Shown: positions 7,478 through 16,856 of the stretch, piece after piece | Position numbering within the stretch: position 1 is the first letter of the stretch | Layout: each line of letters starts with the position of its first letter | Origin: Nostoc sp. CHAB 5824 | GTDB taxonomy: Bacteria; Cyanobacteriota; Cyanobacteriia; Cyanobacteriales; Nostocaceae | DNA length: 64,000 nt | Assembly (NCBI RefSeq): GCF_020829665.1 | Contig: NZ_JAIVFT010000015.1 | Location: forward strand, 124,001 to 188,000 | Direction of reading: 5' to 3' | The notes under the pieces: generated by a model | The model's database searches: none | The model's input: only the letters and a program-made list of their open reading frames with translations | What the model was told of the DNA's origin: nothing | Made by a program: the position numbers and the translations under genes

Positions 7478-9415
7478 TCACTCCGGTAATCTCTCTAACA
7501 CCTCCCGTGCGATCGCCCCCCAATATTCATCCTTATACTCAACATATATCTCCAACGCTGTCTGCAAATTAACCCTCGCCTCTGCATAGTTTTCTTCTGC
7601 TTTTGCAACCAATCCTAAACAGTGGTAGGTGCCAGCTTGCTCATAGCGATCACCAAATTCGATGTAGATTGCCAAAGCTTGTTGGTAATTACGCCGCGCC
7701 TCCTCAAATTCCCGCAAATTTTGGGCAACTATTCCCAACTGGTGGTAGGTACTGGCAGAAAAACAGCGATCGCCATATTCGATTTTGATAGTCAAAGCTT
7801 GTTGGTAATTGCGCCGCGCCTCCTCAAATTCCCGCAAATCTTGGGCAACCATTCCCAATTGGTGGTAAGTGCTAGCAGAAGAATAGCGATCACCAAATTC
7901 GATTTTGATAGCCAAAGCTTGTTGGTAATTGCGCCGCGCCTCCTCAAATTCCCGCAAATTTTGGGCAACTCTTCCCAACTCGTGGTAAGTGACAGCTTGA
8001 GAATAGCGATCGCCAAATTCGATATAGATAGCCAAAGCTTGTTGATAATTGCGCCGCGCCTCCTCAAATTCCCGCAAATCTTGGGCAACATATCCCAACT
8101 GGTGGTAGGTGCTGGCAGAAGAATAGCGATCGCCAAATTCGATTTTGATAACCAAAGCTTGTTGATAATTGCGCCGTGCCTCCTCAAATTCCCGCAAATC
8201 TTGGGCAACATATCCCAACTGGTGGTAGGTGCTAGCAGAAGAATAGCGATCGCCAAATTCGATATTGATAGCCAAAGCTTGTTGGTAATTGCGCCGCGCC
8301 TCCTCAAATTCCCGCAAATCTTGGGCAACCATTCCCAACTGGTGGTAGGTGCTAGCTTGAGAATAGCGATCGCCTATTTGTTGCTCAATTTCTAAACACT
8401 GTTGATAGAAAGTTGTCGCCTGTGTAAATTGTCTCAAGTCTAGATAAGCATTGCCCAGTTTAAACAAAGCGGCAATTTCGCCGCGAGGGTTCTGAAGTTG
8501 CTGTGAAATATTTAAAGATTTTTGATAATAAGCGATCGCTGTATCAAATTGTCTTTGCTGCCCATACGAATCTCCTAATGTGTTGAGGACTTCAGCATGG
8601 AAAGCGGAATCTGGAAACTCATTAGCTATTTTTTCAGCTTCTTCTAAATATTCTCTAGCTTTGATAGGTTCATTCTTACTTAAATAAGCAATTCCTAGCT
8701 GATGCAAAATATTACTACAGTTGCGGAGGTTTTCTCCTGTTGGATGATGTCCAGTAGGTTTATATTCCATTAGCAGGCGGTGTAATAAATCGATCCGCTC
8801 TTGCTTTTCTGGAGGTTCTAATCTGTTTATAATTCTCTCAGTATTTTGAGTCTCATGAATTGCATCATCTTTGGTAACTTGAGGCGTTTGAAACCGAAAC
8901 ATCCCCGATTGCCAAGCCCAAAAATCAGGAGCAAATTTGGCTAACCGAGTCAGGGCATAATCTGGCAGAATAAACAGAATCGGATGAGGAACAGTTCTTT
9001 TATAAGCATCTCGGACAAAGTTGAGGTCTTGTAAAACTGGCGGATAGTCTCCATAAACCCCAATAGACTTTTCTAAACCTTGTACAATCAAGACTAATTT
9101 TTTATTAGATTCTATCTGAATAGTTGGTAATATCTTGACAATTTCATCCCGGAGAAATCGCAAATTTGCATCAGAAAAACTCAGAGTAACAAACTGAATA
9201 TCTCCACATTCAGGATTTGTCTTTAGCGCCTCAACTAATATTTCTGTATCTGGGGGAAAATTAATTTCTACAAAACCAATGGTAAACTTTTCTGCAAAGT
9301 CTACAAAGGTGAGCAATTGAGCAAATATCTCTTGATTAAGGGCGATAAACGCTCCTATTTCTGAGTTAAGGTTGCGCTGCGAGTGCCGATTCGATGGCTT
9401 TCTGGAAGAATTCAT
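7478..9415 (-). CDS. TPR protein with an N-terminal NTPase-like domain
   Basis: The protein has 645 residues. Residues 1-200 look like an NTPase-type domain: a hydrophobic strand resembling Walker B (KKLVLIVQGLEKS) and a later ILFILPDYALTRLAKFAPDF segment typical of STAND/AAA partners. There is no GxxxxGK(S/T) Walker A motif. From about residue 220 to the end it is all tetratricopeptide repeats, including six almost identical 40-residue units (LREFEEARRNYQQALAI core). It overlaps the upstream ATPase gene by 50 bp in another frame and is very likely co-translated with it. TPRs usually form a recognition or scaffold superhelix. A role as the sensor arm of a two-protein NTPase is an inference. 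Confidence 0.75.
   Translation of the reverse strand: MNSSRKPSNRHSQRNLNSEIGAFIALNQEIFAQLLTFVDFAEKFTIGFVEINFPPDTEILVEALKTNPECGDIQFVTLSFSDANLRFLRDEIVKILPTIQIESNKKLVLIVQGLEKSIGVYGDYPPVLQDLNFVRDAYKRTVPHPILFILPDYALTRLAKFAPDFWAWQSGMFRFQTPQVTKDDAIHETQNTERIINRLEPPEKQERIDLLHRLLMEYKPTGHHPTGENLRNCSNILHQLGIAYLSKNEPIKAREYLEEAEKIANEFPDSAFHAEVLNTLGDSYGQQRQFDTAIAYYQKSLNISQQLQNPRGEIAALFKLGNAYLDLRQFTQATTFYQQCLEIEQQIGDRYSQASTYHQLGMVAQDLREFEEARRNYQQALAINIEFGDRYSSASTYHQLGYVAQDLREFEEARRNYQQALVIKIEFGDRYSSASTYHQLGYVAQDLREFEEARRNYQQALAIYIEFGDRYSQAVTYHELGRVAQNLREFEEARRNYQQALAIKIEFGDRYSSASTYHQLGMVAQDLREFEEARRNYQQALTIKIEYGDRCFSASTYHQLGIVAQNLREFEEARRNYQQALAIYIEFGDRYEQAGTYHCLGLVAKAEENYAEARVNLQTALEIYVEYKDEYWGAIAREVLERLPE
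7645..8364. repeat. Six tandem 120-bp repeats inside the TPR gene
   Basis: Six copies with an exact 120-bp period begin near 7645, 7765, 7885, 8005, 8125 and 8245. Each encodes one 40-residue TPR. They differ at only a few positions, mostly in codons for two or three surface residues (I/K/Y before IEF, SSA or SQA, M/Y/R/I after LG). Confidence 0.9.
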
Positions 9416-10709
9416 TTTGCTTCACCACTGGATTGGGATAATTCCACCGTTTCTCGCCGTTGTATTCCAAAACTGAAGTGTTAAACAGCATTAACTGGCC
9501 GATATCATCTTTGCTGACATTCTTGGTGATACACACTTGGGCTAAAAACGCATAATGTTCTTCAGGAATAAACCTTTCAAAACTAAATTGCTGTTGTTTC
9601 ACAGCATAGATAATATCTTCGGCAATAATTTTGGGATGTTTGCGAGTACTAGCAGTTTGGCAAGCAGTCCGCATCATCTGCATTAATTGGCGGACATGTC
9701 CTCCACTGGCTTTTGCTAAATCTAGCAATTCCTGGCGAGATTCAAATACAGCATCAATATCTACCCGCTTTTCAATCACGCTGGCGACTGCTTCTAATCC
9801 GGTTTGATTGTAGTTTAAATGGCAGCGATCGCGTTCAAATTCATAAATATTCACCATTGGGACAATATGAGGATTCCCATCAAACTGATTGAGTGGGTTT
9901 TTAGGCGAACAAAGCACAGAAATTGGCACTGTATAAATTATCGTGCAATCTAATTCTTGTAACTGAGCCGCATAGTCAAAAAATAAATGTTCTGCAATCG
10001 TCGGTGGTACACGATCCATGTTGTCAAAAATAATCAATAAACCTTTATATTGAGGAAATTTTTTTCGGAGTTTAACGTAGGCATCTCCTAATAAAAGGTT
10101 AATATCTGCTTTCAGACGTGATAGGTCTTTTTCTAAAGTTTGGCGAATAGTAGTTTTTTGCTTATCAGAACCTTTAATTTGTGCCAGTAATTTGACCATC
10201 AATTTAGCGATAAATGGAGCTTCTGGTTTCAGAGTTGCTTCTCCCTGAATACTGACAGACTTTTCTACACTTTCTTCGGTTTCTTTGGTAATATCCTTAA
10301 ACCAAGATTCAAAGTTTTGCAGAAGTTGACAATCAAATTTTAAACCTAATTTACGCAATTCAAATTCTACTCGTTTTATGACAATTAAATATAAATCTGT
10401 ATAATTAGCATCATTAATATCTGTTTCTTCATTAACTTCTAAATAAATTACGTGGTATTGTTCTTCCCATTGTTTCTGGATGCGTTTTAACTCTGTACTT
10501 TTGCCACAACCGCGATGTCCGGTAAACAAAATTGTGCTGAAATCTGCGGGTTCTTGAAAGTCTAAAATCGTACTAACACTGTCAATTGCTGAAGTTTTGC
10601 GTACTGCTGATAAATCAACATAGTACCGCTCCATGTCTGCACCCTCTAGCGGTTCAACATTACAAACTTGAAATGCAGCTTTGAGAGTATTAGCACGCTG
10701 GTGATTCAT
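9366..10709 (-). CDS. AAA-type P-loop ATPase, partner of the TPR protein
   Basis: This 447-residue ATPase has a clear Walker A motif GHRGCGKST (64-72) and Walker B LLIIFDNMDR (224-233). Between them is a long helical insert (about 115-205) unusual for small AAA domains. A sensor-like segment YTVPISVLCS is followed by a helical lid with GGHVRQLMQMMRTA, resembling AAA/Orc or KAP-like families. The first 35 residues lack a signal or membrane helix, so it is cytoplasmic. The downstream TPR gene starts 50 bp before this gene's stop. Together they have the look of an NTP-driven switch split over two proteins, but no effector domain (nuclease, TIR, protease) is visible in either. Function unknown. 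Confidence 0.7.
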   Translation of the reverse strand: MNHQRANTLKAAFQVCNVEPLEGADMERYYVDLSAVRKTSAIDSVSTILDFQEPADFSTILFTGHRGCGKSTELKRIQKQWEEQYHVIYLEVNEETDINDANYTDLYLIVIKRVEFELRKLGLKFDCQLLQNFESWFKDITKETEESVEKSVSIQGEATLKPEAPFIAKLMVKLLAQIKGSDKQKTTIRQTLEKDLSRLKADINLLLGDAYVKLRKKFPQYKGLLIIFDNMDRVPPTIAEHLFFDYAAQLQELDCTIIYTVPISVLCSPKNPLNQFDGNPHIVPMVNIYEFERDRCHLNYNQTGLEAVASVIEKRVDIDAVFESRQELLDLAKASGGHVRQLMQMMRTACQTASTRKHPKIIAEDIIYAVKQQQFSFERFIPEEHYAFLAQVCITKNVSKDDIGQLMLFNTSVLEYNGEKRWNYPNPVVKQNEFFQKAIESALAAQP

Positions 10710-11494
10710 TGGGTTTTGACTAACTTTATAGATTCGACTTTCTCAAAATTAAATTTTAGGCGATCGCAGTGCGATTTTACATCCGATCAAAGTTTACTTT
10801 TTAAATTAGCAAGGCTTTGTAATATCTTATACTTTAATAAAGTGGATAACAATATAGCACTTTTCGTTTATATACATCTTACTCGTCAACGCTAGTAGGA
10901 AAAGGGTTGGGGGTAATGTTTATATTGGACTCAACCCAGAAGCGCCATAACCTTAAATAACTTTCAGCTTTACCCAGGACTGGATTGCACAGGAGTGGTT
11001 TTGTTAAAATGGCGATCGTTTATATACTGCGCTATTGGGTATAATTTGCTGACAAAATTCACAATTCTATTCTATTGTAAATCTGCCAAAAGACATAGAA
11101 AATATTATTGACGCACACTTAGTTAATTTTGAGCAACCAAATCAAAAGGTTGCTCATAGTCGTTTTCGCTCAACCATACTAGGTTGATGTGAAAAAATAG
11201 TACACTTAATCAATTAATATAAATTTCAGTAATAAAACTGAGTATTAGTAACTTCTACAAATTTTACCCAAACAGGCTTGTATATTGATCAAACATTTGA
11301 AAGAATAACTAAAATAATCATCAGTGGTACTAAATTATTAATTGTTAGTTTTAATTACTAAGTTATTAATTTTTAGCGTGATGATTGCGTTATCTGGTAA
11401 AAACTTGAGGTTTTCTGTTACTATTCCTTGAAATCTCCTCTTTCCTCTAAATCCTTATTGTCAAAATAAATTTCAAGCCTGTTTCCAGACCACA
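10710..11494. other. Intergenic region
   Basis: Divergent gap of 785 bp between the ATPase gene and the cyclase homologue. It holds a variant of the 6480-6515 repeat (about 10915-10950) and a hairpin with an 8-bp stem, GAGCAACC/GGTTGCTC (11131-11155). The rest is AT-rich with no convincing gene. Confidence 0.4.
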
Positions 11495-13837
11495 ATGAAA
11501 GACCAAGTACTAGATCGGATTTTTAACAACCATTCATTCTCAGATAAGTTTGAACGCTTGGAACTGGATGATAATTTCTGCATCATCGATACATCCGAGC
11601 AAGTGCAACAGTTTGCAGAATTTCCTGAAGAGGTGATACGGGGAAAAGATGTCCGGCTAAGTTTTCCTGAGTTTATCGGGCTTGAAAATATCTTAAAAGC
11701 TATCCTGCAAGGAGAACAGGAACTGTTTGAATTACAAGCAATTGGAAGAGTTTTAGAGCATAAAGTCCATCTATATATAAATATATATATCATCAGCCAA
11801 CAGTATGAAAATAAATTAATTCTCCTAATTGAGGATGTTACCGACAGGCTAGTTTTAAACGAAAAATTAGCACAGCAAGCCAATGAAAAAAATCTGCTAT
11901 CAAGTGCTTTAATTTTATATAAAGATTACATGGATCAAGTAATTACTGCAATGGCAGATGCTTTGTTTATAACCAGTAATTTAGGAAAAATAAAAAAAGT
12001 AAATTGTGCTGCCCAACAATTATTTGGTTTTAGCGAAGAAGAATTAATTAATCAACCAATATCATTGATAGTTGACGAGCATGAAGTTTTCATACAAGCC
12101 ATTCACCAGCATTCTTTTTTTCAGAAAAATTTTCAGAATTTAGAAGTAGTTTGTCGAACAAAGACTAGAGAAAAGCGGTTGATTGCTTTTTCTTGTTCAG
12201 TAATTCCGAAGAAAATAAAAGGATTAGAAGATATTGTCTATATTGGTCGGGATATTACCGCTCGGCAGCACCGGGAACAGCGTACAAGTGCCCAGTATGC
12301 TATCACTCGTATATTATCAGAATCCCAAAGTGTAAAACAGGTAATTCCGCAAATTTTGCAGTCGATTTGTCAAAACTTGGGATGGGATTTAGGCGAGGTT
12401 TGGACACCAAGTCAATATATTGGCACTTCGGTACAAGGACATAGCCTCAATGCAGTACTAAGGTGTGTGGAAATTTGGTCAAGTCGAGTAATTTCTGCCC
12501 GAGAGTTTAAAGCAATTACCTGGCAAACTACCTATACATCCGGTGTTGGCTTACCTGGTCGAATTTGGATCAGACGTTTGCCGTTGTGGATTCAAGATAT
12601 CACAGAAGATGGAGACACTCGGCGATCGCAACCTGCTGCTGAGGCTGGATTGCACGCAGCTTTTGGCTTCCCCATCTTAGACGATAGTGAAATCTTAGGA
12701 GTAATGGTTTTCTTTAGCCGGGACGTACAACCAAAGGATAAAGACCTATTGCAAATGGTAGGTTCTATTGGTAGTCAAATTGCTCAGTTTATTAAACGCA
12801 AACAAGCAGAAGATGCTCTTGTAGAAAGTGAAGAACGATATCGAGATTTATTTGAAAATGCTAATGACCTGATTCAATGCGTCAATGCCTATGGTCGTTT
12901 TTTGTATGTCAATCGTGCATGGCGAGAAACTTTGGGATATAGCGAAGCTGAAATTGTGAATATGAATGTTTTTGATATTATACATCCAGAGTTTAAACAA
13001 GAATGTTTGCAAAGGTTTTATCGCGTGCTGTCAGGAGAGAAGATCGGGCAAGTAAAAGCAGCATTCGTTACTAAAGACGGTCAAACAATTTTTCTAGAAG
13101 GTAATATTAACTGTAAATTTGTTGAAGGTCATCCAGTTGCGACTCGCGGCATTTTTCGCAATGTCACCCAGCGACTAGCAGCAGAAGAAGCGCTGCGCCA
13201 TCAGCAGGAAGAAACCGAACGTTTATTGCTGAATATTTTGCCAGCAGCAATCTCCAAACCCTTGAAAGTAGAACCAGCTAATATTGTCGAAGATGTTGCT
13301 GATATCACAGTTCTATTTGCAGATATCGTCGGCTTTACCGAAATTGCTGCTTCTATGAGTGCAATTCAAGTGGTAAACTTACTCAACTCGATTGTTTCAA
13401 CTTTTGATCGCCTTACCGAGCAACATGGTTTAGAGCGAATCAAGACCATTGGCAATGCTTATATGGTAGTTGGCGGTTTGCCCACACACCGCCGGGATCA
13501 TGCTCAAGCGATGGCCCAAATGGCACTCCAGATGCAAGCTGCGATCGCTCTATTTAATACTAATAATAAGCAAAACTTCAGTATTCGTATCGGCATTCAT
13601 AGCGGTTCCGTAATGGCGAGAATAATTGACCTCACCAACTTTACTTATGATCTATTTGGAGACACAGTAAACATCGCTAACTGCATGGAATCCCAAGGTA
13701 TTGTTGGTAAAATTCAGGTTACAGAAAATACTTATAAGTCTTTGTGTGATGAATTTTTATTTGAAAAGCGGGGCGAAATCGAAGTTCAAGATAAAGAGAA
13801 AATAACCACCTATTTGTTGATTGGACGCAAGGGATGA
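11495..13837 (+). CDS. PAS-GAF-PAS class III nucleotidyl cyclase homologue with degenerate active site
   Basis: The protein has 780 residues. Its N-terminal 140 residues are of unclear type. Then come a PAS domain (about 150-260), a GAF domain (about 265-430), a second PAS (about 440-560, ending FRNVTQRLAAEEAL), a helical linker ERLLLNILPAAI and a class III cyclase domain (about 600-770). The first metal Asp is present (FADIVGF, D610). The second metal position, 44 residues later, is Asn (KTIGNAYM, N654) and the transition-state Arg is Cys (VNIANCM, C730). The adenine-selecting Lys and Asp are kept. Cyclase activity is therefore doubtful; it may act as a sensor or as a dimer partner of another cyclase. 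No membrane helices are seen. The gene is monocistronic. Confidence 0.8.
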   Translation: MKDQVLDRIFNNHSFSDKFERLELDDNFCIIDTSEQVQQFAEFPEEVIRGKDVRLSFPEFIGLENILKAILQGEQELFELQAIGRVLEHKVHLYINIYIISQQYENKLILLIEDVTDRLVLNEKLAQQANEKNLLSSALILYKDYMDQVITAMADALFITSNLGKIKKVNCAAQQLFGFSEEELINQPISLIVDEHEVFIQAIHQHSFFQKNFQNLEVVCRTKTREKRLIAFSCSVIPKKIKGLEDIVYIGRDITARQHREQRTSAQYAITRILSESQSVKQVIPQILQSICQNLGWDLGEVWTPSQYIGTSVQGHSLNAVLRCVEIWSSRVISAREFKAITWQTTYTSGVGLPGRIWIRRLPLWIQDITEDGDTRRSQPAAEAGLHAAFGFPILDDSEILGVMVFFSRDVQPKDKDLLQMVGSIGSQIAQFIKRKQAEDALVESEERYRDLFENANDLIQCVNAYGRFLYVNRAWRETLGYSEAEIVNMNVFDIIHPEFKQECLQRFYRVLSGEKIGQVKAAFVTKDGQTIFLEGNINCKFVEGHPVATRGIFRNVTQRLAAEEALRHQQEETERLLLNILPAAISKPLKVEPANIVEDVADITVLFADIVGFTEIAASMSAIQVVNLLNSIVSTFDRLTEQHGLERIKTIGNAYMVVGGLPTHRRDHAQAMAQMALQMQAAIALFNTNNKQNFSIRIGIHSGSVMARIIDLTNFTYDLFGDTVNIANCMESQGIVGKIQVTENTYKSLCDEFLFEKRGEIEVQDKEKITTYLLIGRKG

Positions 13838-13916
13838 GGGGCATTGGGGATTGGGGATTGGGCATGGCTCAAGAATCAATAGTTCTGCTTTCCCTGCCTC
13901 CCCTGCTCCCCACTCC

Positions 13917-15092
13917 CTACGGACTATTCGGAATCAGCCGCCCACAGGGATAAGTCGCTGTTTGCTTTTGGGCACTTTCAGCCACTGCTGCGGGAACTTG
14001 ATCCGATGGTTGGGTTTTGGCTGCTAGATAGTCTTTTTGCAGCTTCTCCAAAATGGCTTCTCGCCTGTCGTACACACGCTTGAGCGGACGAGGCTCGCAT
14101 TTGTTCAAGACATACGCTGTCACCAATGGTAGAGCAATCGTGCTATCGGTATAACAAACAATTGTGTTAGGTAACTCTTCCGGGTCAATTTTACCCCAGC
14201 TGACAGCTTCCGATGGTGTTGCTCCAGACAAACCGCCTGTATCTGGACGTGCATCGGTAAACTGCACAAAGTAATCGTGTCCTCGTTCTTCTAGTCCCAA
14301 TACTTCGTGAAGTTGCGGTTGGGTTTGTAGCAAAAAGTTTTTGGGACTACCGCCACCGAGAATTACAGCCGCACTTTTGCCACCTGACTCACGGGCATTA
14401 TATGCGATCGCAGCCGTCTCATTTACATCAATTGATGGATCTAATACCAACTGTGAACCTTCCAAAGCCAAAGCCGCCACGTTCATCCCAATTGAGCTAT
14501 CTCCTGGAGAAGACGTATATATAGGCACGCCATACTCATAAGCTGTAGCAAGCAAGCAGGAATGCTGCACCCCCAGTTGCTTTTCTACTTCCCGAACATA
14601 CTTACCCAGTAAATGGTGAAACTCAGCAGTTCCCATCCGCTTCTGAAAAGCTTCCCCTTGCAGAATCTTGCGGATGAACGCATCAGTTTCCAGTAGCACA
14701 TCGTAACCAAAGATAATGTCATAAATGCGAATAGTGCCTTCTTGGCGCAGTTTCACATCATCCAAAAACGGATTACCAGCAAAAAGTTCAAAACCCAAAC
14801 CGTAGTGCATATCGTGGTAAAGATTTGCACCAGTGCTAATCATCCAGTCAATAAAGCCGTTGCGAATTAAGGGTGCAAGCGCTGAAACCCCAAACCCTGC
14901 TGGTGTCATCGCACCGGAAAGACTAACTCCCACCGTGACACCTTCCGTTAGCACATCACGACTCAGAAGTTGGCAGATTTCCCGCAACCGCGCTGAGTTG
15001 TAAGCGGTGAAGTATTGATCAATCAAATCCACCACATTAATATCATTTGATATAGGTGTCGGTGCAATTTTTTGACCCAGCTGTTTAGACAT
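13917..15092 (-). CDS. Deoxyhypusine-synthase-like enzyme
   Basis: This 391-residue member of the deoxyhypusine synthase family uses NAD and spermidine-type substrates. Visible family segments are VGVSLSGAMTPAGFG, STGANLYHDMHYGLGF, the NAD-binding AVILGGGSPKNFLLQTQP with the lysine expected to form the imine, and FTDARPDTGGLSGATPSEA. Bacteria lack eIF5A hypusination, so bacterial members are thought to act in homospermidine or related polyamine metabolism. That assignment is by family knowledge, not shown here. It starts at ATG 15090-15092 with GGGAG about 9 nt upstream. No polyamine genes are adjacent. It converges with the cyclase homologue over a low-complexity tract. Confidence 0.8.
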   Translation of the reverse strand: MSKQLGQKIAPTPISNDINVVDLIDQYFTAYNSARLREICQLLSRDVLTEGVTVGVSLSGAMTPAGFGVSALAPLIRNGFIDWMISTGANLYHDMHYGLGFELFAGNPFLDDVKLRQEGTIRIYDIIFGYDVLLETDAFIRKILQGEAFQKRMGTAEFHHLLGKYVREVEKQLGVQHSCLLATAYEYGVPIYTSSPGDSSIGMNVAALALEGSQLVLDPSIDVNETAAIAYNARESGGKSAAVILGGGSPKNFLLQTQPQLHEVLGLEERGHDYFVQFTDARPDTGGLSGATPSEAVSWGKIDPEELPNTIVCYTDSTIALPLVTAYVLNKCEPRPLKRVYDRREAILEKLQKDYLAAKTQPSDQVPAAVAESAQKQTATYPCGRLIPNSP

Positions 15093-15321
15093 TTTGGCAC
15101 TCCCGAACAGTAAACACGCCGAATTTAATGTTATCTAGCTTTCAACCAAAGTGACAGAAATTTAACCAGCCTATTTCATCAAAAAACAGTACCACGCCTG
15201 AGATTAAATCGTGTCACCTACCTCAACGCTTACAATTGAGGCAATCTCATTGAGATGAGTTTCCGAAAATATTAAATTTAATGGAAGATTTAATAGATCG
15301 AGATAGGTGTACGCTACCTAG

Positions 15322-16236
15322 ATGGGAATGCGTCAACAGAGAACTCAACCAATGGGATATGTAATTGCTACTGCAAATATGAAAGGTGGCGTTGGTAAAA
15401 CCACCCTCACTGTCAACTTAGCTACCTGTTTAGCTAAAAATCATGGTAAGCGGGTACTTGTCCTTGATTTAGACAGCCAAATTAGCGCCACACTCAGTTT
15501 GATGTCGCCTTTAGATTTTGCCAAGCGTCGTAAACAAAGTAAGACATTTAGGTATCTAATAGACGAAGTTATCAATCCAGAGCCACAAGCAAAACTCACA
15601 ATTCAGGACATCATTCAATCTCAGGTTTGTAATCTTTCTGGTCTGGATTTATTACCAGGAGATATCGATTTATATGATGAATTTGTTGTTTCAGAAATGC
15701 TACATCAGCAAGCAACTGCTTTAGGTGAACAGGACTTTGAAACAATTTGGAATCGCTTTGAAAGAGTCTTGATCAATAATATTTTAAAACCTGTACGTCA
15801 AGAATATGATTTTATCCTCTTGGATTGTGCGCCTGGATATAATCTATTGACTCGTAGCGCTTTAGCTGCCAGTGATTTTTACATACTTCCTGCTAAACCA
15901 GAACCCTTATCTGTAGTGGGTATTCAACTGTTAGAAAGACGGATTGCACAATTAAAAGACAGTCACGGACATGAAACAAAAATAGATATAAAAATGCTGG
16001 GAATTGTATTCAGCATGTCCAGCGCTAACCTTCTGACTGGCAGGTACTATAAACAAGTGATGCACCGCGTTGTTGAAGATTTTGGTGTAGAAAAAATTTG
16101 TAAAGTACAAATACCAGTTGATGTTAATGTTGCTAAAGCTGTTGATAGTTTTATGCCAGCCGTTTTAAATGCCCCCCAATCAGCTGGTTCAAAAGCGTTC
16201 TTTCAGTTAACTCAGGAGTTGTTGCAAAAGCTATAA
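15322..16236 (+). CDS. ParA/MinD-family ATPase (orphan)
   Basis: This 304-residue protein has a deviant Walker A ANMKGGVGKTTLTVNLA with the ParA signature lysine, switch I DLDSQISATLS and Walker B EYDFILLDCAPGYNLLTRS. These mark a ParA-type ATPase that forms nucleoid-bound dimers to position DNA or protein cargo. No ParB, parS cluster or other cargo gene is adjacent, so the cargo is unknown. The residues after the Walker A are typical of Soj-like chromosome proteins. The start is ambiguous: ATG 15322 or 15328, or ATG 15352, which would give the conventional short N-terminus. No strong ribosome-binding site decides. Confidence 0.85.
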   Translation: MGMRQQRTQPMGYVIATANMKGGVGKTTLTVNLATCLAKNHGKRVLVLDLDSQISATLSLMSPLDFAKRRKQSKTFRYLIDEVINPEPQAKLTIQDIIQSQVCNLSGLDLLPGDIDLYDEFVVSEMLHQQATALGEQDFETIWNRFERVLINNILKPVRQEYDFILLDCAPGYNLLTRSALAASDFYILPAKPEPLSVVGIQLLERRIAQLKDSHGHETKIDIKMLGIVFSMSSANLLTGRYYKQVMHRVVEDFGVEKICKVQIPVDVNVAKAVDSFMPAVLNAPQSAGSKAFFQLTQELLQKL

Positions 16237-16260
16237 CTCTTCTGGTTTGAATCCAAGAGA

Positions 16261-16300
16261 GACCTAATCCCCAACCCCTTCCCAACAGGGAAGGGGAGTA
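16261..16300. repeat. Dispersed hairpin repeat
   Basis: The hairpin CCCCTTCCCAACAGGGAAGG with preceding CCTAATCCCCAA is the same family as 6392-6477. It lies 25 bp after the parA stop and could assist termination. Confidence 0.5.
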
Positions 16301-16385
16301 AGCTAAAAAGCATTAAAGTTGTAGAAAAGCAGGGCTGGAGCCGCTTACCACAAGCTAATCATTCTGGAAAAATAAATGGCCATTA

Positions 16386-16506
16386 GAGGATGTTTGAAAA
16401 GTCTCCTTGTCGGTAGCAAAACGTTCTAGATCCCCCTAAATCCCCCGATAAATTGGGGGATCAATAAGTACTTAAAATCACAGCTAAATACTTTTCAAAC
16501 ATCCTC
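16386..16506. mobile_element. MITE-like element, family A copy 2 with TTA target duplication
   Basis: A 121-bp element with left end GAGGATGTTTGAAAAGT and right end ACTTTTCAAACATCCTC, a perfect 17-bp inverted repeat. It is flanked on both sides by TTA (16383-16385 and 16507-16509). An internal hairpin TCCCCC...GGGGGA lies near 16431-16460. It has no coding capacity. Confidence 0.8.
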
Positions 16507-16661
16507 TTAGATTAAGATTCAAAACCTTTATCCGAAAAGGAGAAAGGCCGGAGTGTATTGCATATATAGACGTGTAGTGGCTACTCTACGAGTTCTCCAA
16601 CGGAGTACCCGCTTCCTTACGAGCGATCGGATCGCTATAAACCGTCCGTAAATAACACGAT

Positions 16662-16736
16662 TTCCGACTTTTTAAAGTCGGAAATCTGAACCTTTCGATT
16701 TTCCCAAATCAATTAGGGTTGCTATTTATTGTGTGC
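16662..16736. repeat. Dispersed hairpin repeat, family B
   Basis: The hairpin TTCCGACTTTTTAAAGTCGG is followed by AATCTGAACC and ends near GGTTGCTAT. A related unit lies at 56346-56415 (hairpin with AAAAGTCGGGATCTGGACAC, ending ATTGCTAT), and a partial one follows 27052. The sequence between 16510 and 16856 is otherwise repeat-like or AT-rich. Confidence 0.5.
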
Positions 16737-16856
16737 AAAAATAAAACATGGTAATAATTAAGTTATTTTTTCAACAAGTTCAGCATTTATACTGAAGCCA
16801 TGTGAAGTAAAATTTAGCTATTGAGTGAAAAGCTCAGTAAATTTCACTAAGAAACA

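Noticed and set aside
7622..8395. Long plus-strand frame (257 codons) and a 178-codon minus-strand frame inside the TPR gene
   Set aside because: Open only because the 120-bp repeats are a multiple of three; the TPR frame is clearly the real one.
16237..16260. tRNA T-loop-like GGTTTGAATCC
   Set aside because: No acceptor stem, anticodon arm or D-arm can be folded around it.
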